This document shows, in pieces, positions 23,223-35,344 of a stretch of DNA of 64,000 bases (the stretch's first letter is position 1; every line of letters begins with the position of its first letter). Made by a program: the position numbers and the translations under genes. Source of the DNA: Nymphaea colorata (Eukaryota; Streptophyta; Magnoliopsida; Nymphaeales; Nymphaeaceae); NCBI RefSeq assembly GCF_008831285.2, contig NC_045144.1, positions 21,343,716 through 21,407,715 on the forward strand. Reading direction: 5' to 3'. The notes under the pieces are model-generated. The model worked only from the letters and a program-made list of their open reading frames with translations. It did not search any database and was not told the origin of the DNA.

Positions 23223-25299
23223 TGATATATGTTAATATCTTTTTTTTTGTATCTGTCATATTATGAGTGTAATTTCTTAATTTCATAATTACTGATTGTT
23301 TCTGATCACAATTCAGCTTGTTTTGTAAGCTGTTAGATGAATCACAGGCATTTTCTTACTTGTACTACCGAAGCTTAAAAGCTCAAATCAGCCTTCTCCC
23401 CCTTTTTATGTGCAAAATATTTTTGAAGGAAAAGTTTTAAAAACGCATTTAAAGAATTGGTGATAATAAAAAGAAAACTTGGATGATTTGTTCATATTAC
23501 AAAAAAGGAATATATGCTGCTTACGATTAATAAAAACAATTATTTTCTCATTAACCCTAAGTTGTTAACTTAATCTTGAATTAATATAATAAGGAAACCC
23601 AAATATCTTTAATATTGACACGTTCACTAATGTGTAGTAGATTTCTTAATTATATCTTTGCTATATTAGTAACTGGTTAATTCTATCCGTATACTGAATT
23701 AATATTACTAATATTTAAAATGTAGATTAATATTTTTTTAATTAACGTTATAAAGTTCTTGGAAGAGCACTTCTATGCAGTAACAAAGATGGGTATGTTT
23801 TGTATTATTCTTAGGAAGGTAGAACGATAATTTTTTTTTGCATATTTAAGGATGGAAGTTTGCAAAAGTAAATGTCTTGAATTTTTTTATTAGCTACAGT
23901 AAAGCTTAAATGTGCTTTTAACAATATATAAAAAAAAATCAATTGCAGTGCTGTTCTAAATTTAGAAAGTTCGTTTTTTTTTTCTTTTGGGTTAACAATC
24001 TTTTAATTATCCTTTTTTTTAATGGCCTCATTTCCTCCATTATTTTACTTAAAAAAGTGTCAAAATTCACTGCTCTCATGTCAGATCTCGAAACAGCCTT
24101 AAACCCTAAGAATATGAGGAAGGAAGAAGAAACTTTGACCTCTTTGGAGTATCTTTGAATCTACTTGGCTGCCAAACAAATTCGGCATAAACAATTATTA
24201 ATCGACCGAGAATTATTCAGTGTATTCTTTTAAAACAAATAAAATAAATAATCTATTAAAAATAAACAAGCTTCAAAACAATATTTTAAATAACAAGTAA
24301 TGCATGAAGCATGGCAGCTTACATTAATTAGCAAATTAAATCGATTCAATTAGAAGCAACTGATTAAAACCCAACTTTTAAAACACCTGCTCGATCTTTC
24401 TCCTTCATGTTAAAATCGCAATTAAAATAGACTTCTCTCATGTGGGCCATTCTCATCCGTCATACTATTTATGAAAAAAACTCCTCATTCATTAGTTAGT
24501 TCTTTTTTTTTTTTTTCACGAGACTCATTCTAAAGTTTTTGTTTTAAAAATTACTGAAGTTATTTATTGCATTTCACGTATTATGACATTGGCATGGGCT
24601 TTAAACTTCTAATTAGATTCTTCCGTTAAATGCTAATTCTTACGTACATTTGATGCTTTGTTTTCATTCTTTATACATTTTATTTACTATCAAATGTAAA
24701 TGTTTTTTTACTGACTTTAAAAGAATGGGAGATAGGTGGAAAGACTTTGTAGTACGTCTACGCCCCTATATCTACTCTGGCCAATGCAAAGAGTTAATGT
24801 TATGAGTTGTGAGAAGTGAAACCGAACCGTAATCACTGATACCATTTAGTATCATTTATGTGTTTTGAATGGTGAAGTTTTACTTTGATGTAATATGTTT
24901 GAGTTGTTTTTATGAGGAAAATCTTTGTAAATTTTAAAATAATCAAAAAAATCCTAAGAGTGAAATGTAAAAATAAAAATGCAGTATTAAAACTGTAAAA
25001 AACATGAAAAGCATAAAATATAAGGAACACAAAAAATGTCAAAATGAAAAATTGTGAAAAAACTCAAAATGAGAAAATATGGGTTAGTTTTTGTGTTTTT
25101 TGGGTGTTTGAAAAAACCGTGTTTTTTTTCTGCTCTTTTTTTGGCTGACTTTTTTTTAACGTGTTTTAAAAAAAAAACATAATATTTCTTACTACGATCA
25201 AAACCAACAATTGACCTCCTTACGCAAGGATCATGTAATTTTCTAAACAACAATAAATTTAGAAACTTAATTTGTGTATTTGAGTTGTAATGACATGAC

Positions 25300-25740
25300 C
25301 TACTTTCCGGTTTGAGCCCTTGGTCAGATCTCAATACGCCCTTTAGAAGCTTTTGTTTTAAGCCTAAAAAATCTAGAAATCAAGACATGTAATCATTTTT
25401 AACAATCTTTTTATAATTTTTTTTATAAGTTTGTGAAGATTCTTGACAATCTTAAATGCAAGACTAAATTTTTGGAGTGTTATAATCTACCCCTCTTAAG
25501 ACATACGTATCTATATGTATGCGACCCCACGTTCTAGTGTTGAACCGTGCTTTGAAATTGTTGTAACAACCTAACTGGTTCCTAAGCTCGGGTTCTTAGT
25601 CTGGCAGATCCCAACTTGCCTCCTAATGGTTTCGGTTTTAACATCCAAAAAATTAAAACCAGGACAACCAACAATTTTAACTCCATGACAATATTAGATA
25701 CAAGACTAAAACTTTGGGGTCTTACATGAAACCAAAACAA
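25300..25740. mobile_element. Possible retrotransposon LTR remnant
   Basis: Two related phrases about 240 bp apart (aatgcaagactaaatttttggagtgttataat near 25455 and a similar 'atacaagactaaaactttggggtc' stretch near 25700) frame a stretch with 'tctacccctcttaagacatac'. That wording resembles LTR ends of plant Ty3-type elements. No coding domain, primer-binding site or target duplication was found, so this is a weak call. Confidence 0.25.
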
Positions 25741-26286
25741 TGATTTTATTTTATTTGACTTAAGAAACCTAGGTTATTCTATCATTTAGAAAACGCCGTA
25801 TTGTTGTTATTCACTAATTCAATTTATCCCTACCACCATTAGAAATAAAATGTTGTTTTGTGTCATCTACGCCTGTAAAATGTGACTTAGAGGAGCGCAC
25901 CATAGCCAGTTGGACCGATGAAAATCCAGTCATCAATTAGTGATGTGTCTACCTGGAAGGAGCTTCAGCTTCTAGAAAGTATCTTCAATGCCATCCCAAT
26001 TTGTGAAATATTTTCAATTATCCGCATAATATTTTTAAAACATTTTATTTAACTCCATAACCATAATTTTTGTTTAAATATAATCATTTTCACAAATAAA
26101 ACCATTTTTTAAATATTATAGCGTGAAATAGTGATCCAACTAGCTTTCCGGCTTCCATTCCATGTCGTGTTCCACACCATTACTGCAAACATCGTTCTTG
26201 TCTTGATTGTACCGGACAACATGCGTCCTTTCAAGTTTCAACTCCTACACTGCACTGATCTTGGTCTATCCGGGCCTTAAGATGTT

Positions 26287-26435
26287 AAGTATTTTTAAAT
26301 TTAACTTAGATTTTTACCGATTATATTTTTAAATTTAACTTAGATTTTTACTGATTATATTTTTAAATTTAACTTAGATTTTTACTGATTATATTTTTAA
26401 ATTGAACTTAGATTTCTACTGATTATGTTTTTAAA
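26287..26435. repeat. 34-bp tandem repeat, about four copies
   Basis: The unit ttttaaatttaacttagatt plus about 14 more bases ending actgattata repeats about four times. It sits about 350 bp upstream of the phytocyanin start codon. Confidence 0.9.
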
Positions 26436-26790
26436 TGAAAAATAGTAAAAAGAAGGCCAAGGCCTATCGGCTCAGTAGTCCGTATCGGATATCGAACCGG
26501 TACGGGAAACAGTTCCGTAAACAATATACGTATACTGAAAAAGCGAAGGTGGTGGTGTCACACTTGCTCGTTGCTGGTACCTACCATTCCCCCTTTCCTC
26601 CTTTTCCTTCCTCTCGGCTACCATTCCCCCGATTCCTGGAGAGAGAAAGGAGACAGTATTTCTTCCTCTGCCTCCTCCCCATCTTCGTTCTATTCCTCTC
26701 TCTCCGTCTCCTCCCTCTTTCTCGAGTGCCCTTTGAATTTCTGAACCGTCATCGGAGCGAGAGAGTGTGTGAGAGTGAGGGTGAGAGACA

Positions 26791-29700
26791 ATGGATGGTA
26801 GGAGGGGAATGATCCTCATGGTGGCGGCGATGGTGGCGGGCTTGATGTTTCCCGGCGGCTCGTGCGTGGAGGAGATGCATCACGTCGTGGGAGAAGACCG
26901 CGGCTGGGATGCGGCTTCCGACGTCGGCGCTTGGGCCACCGGCAAGATGTTCAGAGTCGGAGACAACCTCTGTAAGTCCTCCTGCCTTCTTCGTTCTTCT
27001 TCCTCCGTTAGGGTTTTCGCCTTGAGACGATCCCGTTTGGCGCGCCGGTAATGGCCGCGGCATCTTCCGTGAAGTTTACGTGCGTTCAACGAATCCGCGG
27101 GCTTCCTCGGGAGACGCGCTTCGCTTCTCGCGCCAAGTTCGGGCTCAGCGTTTCGGGATTTAGTCAAGTACTGTGCGCCGATCCGTATCAGTGTGAATCT
27201 CGAACCGGATTTAAGTCATCTGTTGTTGCGTCATGCGTGCGGTCTTTGGTATTGGCTGTGCTTGTGTATATTGTGCGAACGACGTACCGGGACGACGGTG
27301 GCGGAGTCTCGGAATTTACGATATTCGATTTTCTTCCTCTTAATAAGGACCGCCGTTCCCATCTGCCGGAAAAAACGTACGCCGATGCTGTCATTGTCGG
27401 TAAAAGCGAATCGTTTGGAAGGCACACAAAGAATGGGGTCGTGTCCGTTATTTTCAGGTTTTAAATAACTTTAAAATTCAACAAATTCAGGAAAAATCGA
27501 AAGTTTCAACAATTTTTGTAAAAAAAAAAATCAGCTTGGTGCCACTTACTTGATTATTTGAATCAGGTTTTCTTCATATTTTTAAGCAAACATAATAATG
27601 TTTTTTCTCTACCCTGTTTGATTTAGTCTCCGAATTTTTACAACCGTTGGTTTGTAATCCAAGGGTCGAGATTCATGTAAGGAAAGTTACTGTGCAACTA
27701 ACAAAATTAAAAAATAAATGTGATGTTCTAACCTTATGCTTTGATTTGACGGCAGGAGAGATTGGAGCTAAATTAGAAAAAAATTGTTTGCACGTTCAAG
27801 GCACCAAGTATTTGCAGCATATGGAATCTTATGAGAATAATGAAGATAATATACCGGCTCCACATACCGAGCCATTAAAGCAGATTTACCATTGTAAAAA
27901 ATAAAGAAGATCACGAGGTAAGAAGCAAATTTGGAAGAAAAAAAAAAGTGTTAGGATGAAGACTGTATATCAGTTTCAACTTTCAAACAGTCACTATGAT
28001 CTGTGCTTTTGCAAAGTTAAAAGGTTAAAGTAATCATTTTAATTTTGGAGGTGGTGCAATTGCTGCGTTAAAAGTGACTTTCTAAGAGCATGGAGCATCA
28101 AAAGTTGATGCTCTTAATAATAAAAACTGCTCACCTACCAGCCCCCACCTTAATTCGACAACTTGCTAATTGTAATTTACTCTTTAGAAAAATGATTGTA
28201 TATTTGAGTTAAAACTACTAATCTTGAAATTGGTTTTGAACTTGCTTTTTATAATTTATTAAAGAAAATAAGAAAAAAATAAAAGAAAAATAAGTAAAAA
28301 TGATAAGAAAAAGATTAAAAACAGGCATTTGAGTCGATGGTGTGTGGAAAATTCACCAACTAACTTTTTCAAAGCCAATATAACGTGAGAAAACCTGAAG
28401 CTCTTTTAAAATTGGTTAATCTAACGGAGCTTCTTTTTTTACCGGAGTTTCTCCAGGTAACATACAGTGACACAAGCCCATCCAAATCTTTTGAATGGAA
28501 ACACGAGATTTTAAAATATCTCAATATTTTCCACAACTTTTCTGGTTTTCCAGAATTTTCATCAGGCAAAGTAATGCCAATCTGTCCCCTTCTTTACGTG
28601 TCAATTCTATTTTGAAATCTTGGCCGTCCATGTCAATTTCCTCTGATTTAAACTTCTGTCGTCAATTCAGACCGTCTGTTGAGAAGGACAAGAGGGTGCT
28701 GCCTGAGATTTTGACGGTCCAAAGTTCACGTGACTGCTCGCTGAAACTGATTTTTGTTGAAACATATTTCATAACGTTATTTGGAAGTTTTTTCTCCCCT
28801 CCCCAAACCGGACGGTGGCGTCTTTGAGGCTTAGGTCCAGCAACATCCGTCCAGTTATGGTAACCCAATGAAAGTACTGAGACATAATCAAACGCACCGT
28901 TGGATGCATTATCATGCACTGTCTTCTGTTGTTTGAAGCCGGAATATTTCTCTTGAATAGAGAAATCCAAACCTTATATATATATATTTCAATTCTACTA
29001 TACTGAATTAAAAAAATTTATCAGTAACAGTAGGTACAGTAGCATTAGTAATAGTTTTAAATGCATTTATCAACGATTTATCATGTTTTACCCGACGAAT
29101 TTTTTAATGTTAGCCATCAGACAATTATCTGGCAAACTGGCAACATTGACTATATATAATCATACGACAGCATCCGATCGAAATCGGTTCAATATCCCAT
29201 TTCACATCACCATCTCACCTGCCTTAGATGGCGGGCAAAGTTGGTTAAGTTTTTCAGTGACCTAACAGTCACAAGGTCAGCGTCTTCACGTGACTACTCA
29301 ACCCACTACACCCAGTCATGATGGTCCATTTAAGACCAGATGTACCATCCTTCTTTCCCGTCCTTCGTCTCTTTCTGTGTAAATCAATTCCCCGCCCTGT
29401 AACTACTAAAATATCTTACTTTGCAAACTAGGGCCAACTTTTTTGTGTAGTTACTGCACATTAGTCATGCTAAATAACTAGGGAAATTTTCTTCTTGGGG
29501 CTTATTGTCTGACTGTGATTTTGAAAAGATGACTGCATTTCGTGATTCTTTTTAATATAGTTCATACTTTTCATGTAAACTGTCAAGTAAGAGCTTTGAG
29601 TGAACTTCTGTTTTTTGAGAAATGAAAAATGTTAGCTGCACTTATCTTTTCAATAGCACTGCATTTCATGATCATTCTTTAGTTTCCTGCGGTGCCTTGT

Positions 29701-31301
29701 TTGGTAGTTTTCATGAAATGTATGACTAGAAAAATCTTAAATGGCGATCTTTTTTCAAATTATAGACAAAAAAACAGGCGTAGAAACGAAAGTTAGCTTA
29801 AGAAATATTAACCTGATTGTAGATACTGGTTTATCATGGTTACGTAGTGCCCAATAAGATGTAAAAATGATTTTGCTACCCTTGAAGTTCGAAAAGAACT
29901 TTATGGTTGGCACTCATGTTCTAGAGATGTCTTTTACAAAACAAACTGAATAAATGTGATCTCCATGTTTGAAAACCTGGAGATCACTACACAGTACATG
30001 ATTTGATGTATAAGTCATGACGTATAAGAGTTTTGGAATGTATAATCAACAGTTTTTAAAATTATATGTATATTTATACACATACAGAGTTTGATTTTTT
30101 CAACTTTTAAACTTTAAGTCACATCCACATAGCAGAAGCCACTTGTTAACCATGAGTTTGAAGCAAAACCCCCATTTATCAAAAGAAAATTTTGCAATAG
30201 TTTTAGCATTTAACCTGCTAAACTACACAAAAAGCAGTAAATAAAATCAAACTTGAGCTTATTATTTGCCATACCACCGAAAGTTGAATGTGTGTGTAAA
30301 ATTTTGTTTGACAAAAATGACCAACTTAAGAAACTGTTCGTGACTAGAGCATACTTGATTGTAGTAAATGACTTAGTTGCTAGAGCCAATTGGGTTGTTT
30401 CTTGCTCAGGTCAGTTCATTTCCTGACCCACATGCACTGCTAATTGGGGTCTGTGGAATTTGAAATCCTTGCCAAAAGTTAAGAGGAAGAAAATCAGGTC
30501 CCCTAGGGGTATATCATGTTCCAGAATTTGATGGAATCCAATTTTTTGTTATATTCAGCTTATCTGAATTCAAATCATTTACATCTGTTGGTTCATTTTT
30601 GAGACTGGAGGATATACCAGCATTCCAGCAAGCTTCACACTGACCTTTTTCCAGTTTAGGAACATAAGAAAATGGCGATTTTCATACAAGCTCTAGAAGA
30701 AATGGTGAGACTGCTCCATGGTTTGGCCCGTTGTTGCTTGGAAACCTGCTTTTCCTTTTTAAGTTTCCTTCTCTGCATTTGCTTCACGTTCCTCTTTACA
30801 AATGTTTTCTGCGTTCATTACCTATGTCATACGTAACATTTTTCCAAAATTTTTCATTCCTTCCGTTGCCTTCATATATGGCTTTTCCATATACTTTCCC
30901 ATTTACTGGCAATCTAGCAACTACAATTTGCTTATGCTCGGAACTGTTGTTCAGGGTTCGCTTACTCAGCGACTCTAGAAAGTGTTGTGGAGTTGAGGAG
31001 CAGGGAGGAGTTCGAGTCCTGCGACCTGCGCAACCCGTTGCGGATGTACACTGATGGACTGGACAAGGTGAGGCTAGAGAGTGAAGGCAGCCGCTTCTTT
31101 GTCAGTGGGCAGTCGGCAAATTGCAAGAAAGGCCTGAAGCTGCACGTCGATGTGCGTTCATGGGATGAGCAGGAGAAGGGTAATAATAAGCTCATGGCCG
31201 AGCTCGCCGAAGGGCCGTCCCCTTCAGCGGCCGTCAACCTTAGAACTGTGTCTGCTGTTCTGCCTTGGCTTGTTCTTGCCGCTGTCTGGCTGTTTGGCTA
31301 G
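26791..31301 (+). CDS. Early-nodulin-like phytocyanin, predicted GPI-anchored, copper ligands lost
   Basis: Two exons: 26791-26971 and 30955-31301; 175 residues. The single phase-1 intron (3,983 bp) splits the codon for Trp61 in VGDNLWF, the standard intron position of phytocyanin genes. Residues 1 to about 25 form a hydrophobic signal peptide. The cupredoxin-like domain spans about 27-126 and keeps the disulphide cysteines Cys83 and Cys117. Aligned by eye to stellacyanin, the four copper-ligand positions are Glu69, Ser111, Asn116 and Leu121, so no blue-copper site is expected. This places it with early nodulin-like proteins. After a short Ser/Pro-containing segment the C-terminus is hydrophobic (SAVLPWLVLAAVWLFG), as in GPI-anchored precursors. 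The likely location is the outer face of the plasma membrane. Exact subfamily is not resolved. Confidence 0.9.
26972..30954 (+). other. Long intron of the phytocyanin gene
   Basis: The first 500 bp are GC-rich and contain spurious open frames. The rest is AT-rich. No nested gene or complete transposon is recognised. Confidence 0.65.
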
Positions 31302-32808
31302 GCTGATGATGTGCTTTTATTGCACCGTCCCTGTAATGCAGCTTTCTGTTTCTGTTTACTTTATTTCTTATAGTTTTCTGCAACTTTGTTCTGCTTTTCT
31401 TGTTTGAATCTCTATGAATCCCTGGGACCTTGGTTTATCATGGAGATTATGCATCCATACTCAAGGTGGTAGTGACAATAATTATAATCTTATGGCCGCA
31501 ATTTGAGAAGGGATTGTTCATTTTCAGCAACTTTTTAGGTCCGGCTGTGGACAGAGATTGAACGATCTCTCTCTCTCTCTCTGTGTGTGTGCATTTGAAA
31601 TTGAAGGAGGAAAACTGCCATTCCGAGTCCAACACCTGAATCAGATTCTGTCTAATTCTTTAAGAGTCGGATTCAGAATTTCAGATATGATATTACATCC
31701 TACATTCAAATTTAATTGCATCCAAGTACATGACTACTTCGATAAGTATTTAAAATCCAAAGGGGTTGATGAAAAAAAAGGTGTATCGGCCAACATATAT
31801 ATATATATATATATGTGGATTCCAAGCCAATGTCTCTGAAATTTCCTAAGAATTCAACTTCGTGAAGAGCACGGCAACATTCCATTTTCCTTGGCACAGG
31901 AAATTGCCTGTTTGACTAAATTTTCCAACAACGAAGAAAAGACTTCATTACGTCGTGTGACCATGCAAAGGTGGACGGACCCAAAAGTCCGCCTCCAAAA
32001 CTAGAGCGCCTCGCATGTTCGAGGCCCGAGTACGCACACAAGTGCTCGGCCGTGCACACAAAATGTGTTGTTATTTACGAAAAAGGAAATGATATTCTAA
32101 GTATTTCACAAAAAGAGCTTTTCTTGTTTACGAGGAGAGATTTTTTTTAGCGGTGGGATTAGCTTCTCGCTCACTCCGAAAATAAAATAAAGAAGTCGAG
32201 CTTATATTAGTTGAGCTGGTATAATTTGAGTTGATGTGCACCTCTATTTGACCCAGCTTGGTATGAGTTAACATCCATGAATCCAGAGTTATTTTGAGAA
32301 AATTTTACCATCAGTGGGAACTAGAAATTAAAGACAAATATGATAAATGTGGAGATCATATGATTCTGCTGTTTGTTTCGGATAATTAAGGGAGATCCAC
32401 CATCTTATTGAAAAGCCAGACCCCACACCAAACCCCTCGTTTTCTTACAGTACATGGTCCATGGTCTGCTTTCAATGTTTCAGAGTCTCGTTCTTACCAT
32501 ATTTCAATTTGCACATCAATGACTCTCCCTTGCAGTACAGGGAGTTTGACGCTTCAAGGATTTGAAATAAAAACTATCTACCAACCCTAACCCATCCATT
32601 GCACCAACCTAATCAAGAACTTAGATTCGTGGATTGATTAAATGGGTTTGAGGTTCAAATCTCATTGTTGTTGTCAGGACCCAGTGCAACCGTGCAACCA
32701 CCCTTTGGCTCTGGACCAAAATAGGTCAGGAGGCAAGTAAACCCTCAAGGTGATGGGTACAAAGGAGAAACAATTTTCTCCTTTTGAGGTGGTGGGGATG
32801 AACCACTC

Positions 32809-32854
<46 letters not shown>

Positions 32855-35344
32855 TGGCAAGTCCAGTAATAAGTGTTATCCATATCATGTTGCTAACATG
32901 GAAAGAAATGTTTTCATGTTTCACTGGATGTGTATTTTTGTAATTTTACAAAGATGTTTATTTTTTTCAGTTTCATTTTTGCATATATATATATATATAT
33001 ATATATATCATTTTAGTTATGTTAATAACACATGGTCCTTTTTCAGTAATAATAAGGAACTTATCGGATGTCTGAAAGAAGAAGGACGTATTTTCATATA
33101 ATAATTAATGCAGGCGGTGGACGGAAAGGATATCCGAAAACAATTGTCCGGTTTTAGATTTTATCCACTGAGGTTTCACAATTTTCAAGGCTGCCACCTA
33201 TTCTGTGAAGATTAAAATATTTTTTAAAATTCTTTATCAATTTAACATTAATTGTTTTTCCTTCTTTTACCACTTTTCGAAAGCTTTTTCTGATTTTTCA
33301 TTTTCTGTATTTTAAATGTGATTTCCACAGATAAAATTTTCAAAGGATTTCCCGTTTTGATTTGATGCGGCCGATTTAGCAAATCTTTTAGCTCAGTGGT
33401 TCCACCGAAATCCGATTTTAGTAGGAACTTGGCTTGATTGCTAAGTTCCTCAACTTTTGCTCAATTTTATTTTTATTTAGTTAGGTTTACTTTTGATTTG
33501 GAATGAGGATTTTGTTCTTAGCAGAAGTCTTTTGAATTAAAGTTTTTAAATTTTAATTAAAACTGTATATTATTTTTTTAAATTTTTATATAATTTTTTT
33601 TAAAATTTACATTGTATTTAGATCTAGATCCACTTTTTAGTATATGATAAAATTATATGGTAATACCATTGAACTCTTTTTTACTTAACTGTATCAATTT
33701 GGATCTGGATCTACTTTTTGTCATTAAGCCGACCCGTATTGGATCCGTATAATCTCGACGATCTAGGAAATCATTGACTGAAAGGACGTCTCTGACCCGG
33801 TCCGCGTTTGTTGGACTAGAAACGATGAGCTGTTATCCAAAAGCTTCCATAAACGGTTTGATATCTGAATCCGGGTCCATATCCAGAAAGTATAATATCC
33901 GCTTAGAAATGCCAGCGGGTCGGACCATGCACCACCGAGTCTGGCCCGACCCCAATCCAAATACGGGTCACGGTTTGGAGTAAACTTGCAAGGTCTATTT
34001 TAGGTTCCATAGATCTCAGACTTGAAAGGAGAAAACATAACTGGACCCTCTTGTCTTCAACTGACCCGACTGAGTAGATCCAGATTCGAGAAAGCAATCG
34101 TGCCAATCCTTGATAGAGCTGAAGACCGGGCTGAACAAATCCAGATCTGAGTCCATAGATCTGGTAAAACTCTGCCATTAAATCTTCATCAATTTCAGAC
34201 TTGGATGTAAAACAATATCTGGATCTGAAACCCATTTATTACTTGTGCTTCAAATGAAATATTTATAAAAAGGAACCTAAATGCATTTTTTTTAAAGGTG
34301 GAGTGGTTCTTTATACCTTGGAAGAGAGGCAATTGCCGCTCCCTTATGCCCTTCATCACCTCTAACTTGCGTCCGAATCTAGCCGCCTTCTTAAAACTTG
34401 GAGAAAACTTGGAGAAGAAGAAAGAAAAAGACTCGTGAAAGAATCTCTTTTGTGAATTTTTGATATAAAATAATAAAACAGATTTCATCAATGACGACTC
34501 ATTCTTAGAGGAAGAAAGATATTTTCTTCATATAAATGGAATATTTTGTCGTTTGATATAAAAGAAGTTTATATATATATTTGTCGGTTTTTAGAATTTC
34601 TTTAAAAATTAAACAATTGCTTAGTCCACAAGACAGCGACCCGACCCGACTCGTTTGTAAATGTTGGACCGGGTTTGAATCGAACCGGAAAAAGGACACA
34701 CTTTCATCCAGGGCAGGCAGTTTTTTATGGGGTCCACTTCTCGTGGATCACGTCAACTCGCGGAACGGAGACCCGGAACCGACCCGTTTGTAGAGGGTGC
34801 ACCAGATCTGAGTCCAAAGCGAGTAGGCTCCACTCCAAATGCGGGCGGTTTCAGTGGAGTCGTCGTCTCCCCTCCTTTCTCATTTGGTAAAACCCCCCGT
34901 CCCGCTTCCTTCCTGCTCTCAATTTCTCTCTCTCTTTCCCTCCTGCTTTGGGGGGCGCCATTAATTGGTGTTGATGTAGTTTCTGTTTATAGGTAGGCTC
35001 TGCGAATTTGGCTCTGGTGGGGGACTTTCCCGAGATTCTGTTTCCAAGCGGGCGGGCGTTTGGTTACCGTCGTCTGGTTTCGGATTCCGGGTTTCCTCTG
35101 GGCTTGGCAATTGCTGTGTGGAGGTTTTGGCCGTTTTCCTGGTTCTTGGTCGCTTTTGGGCGTCGGATTCCTTGTCCGCCCTTTCTTGAATCTGATTCCC
35201 TCCACTTCCACGGGGGAGTTTCCTTTTTCCGTCCTACGTGCTTCTCTGTTATGTCTTCCTCATCGGCTGCATGGTCAGTTCTCGTCACTCGTCGTCGCCG
35301 CCGTCGTTTCGCTTTTCGTAGGCACGGAGGTCCTTTGGAGGTCT
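31302..35344. other. Intergenic DNA between the phytocyanin gene and UPL5
   Basis: It includes the phytocyanin 3' untranslated region, a SINE-like element with a long poly(A) tail near 32610-32850, short AT arrays (31795-31815, 32983-33008) and, from about 34900, the CT-rich leader of UPL5. The frame open from 35060 to the UPL5 ATG contains no ATG, so it is treated as leader. Confidence 0.5.
32610..32850 (+). mobile_element. SINE-like retroposon with 37-nt poly(A) tail
   Basis: The word ggttcaaatc (32652-32661) matches the pol III B box. About 150 bp later the segment ends in 37 consecutive A residues (32814-32850). The A box is poor and no target-site duplication was found by eye, so a retroposed transcript of another kind is possible. 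Confidence 0.45.

Larger units (their letters stand above)
21036..26790. other. Intergenic DNA between LIP5 and the phytocyanin gene
   Basis: The LIP5 3' untranslated region should occupy the first part. The rest is AT-rich and shows no gene I can support. It holds a (TAAA)n(AT)n array (23130-23218), possible LTR-type remnants near 25300-25740 and a 34-bp tandem repeat at 26287-26435. The last 300 bp are CT-rich leader sequence of the phytocyanin gene. Confidence 0.5.

Noticed and set aside
27051-27464. 137-codon open frame in the phytocyanin intron
   Set aside because: It lies inside an intron between two well-supported exons and shows no domain; GC-rich chance frame.
27647-27904. 85-codon open frame in the phytocyanin intron
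   Set aside because: Its first codon is not ATG, no family is recognised and no splice context supports it.
35060-35344. In-frame 5' extension of UPL5
   Set aside because: The frame is open but has no ATG before 35345; the sequence reads like untranslated leader and family N-termini fit the 35345 start.
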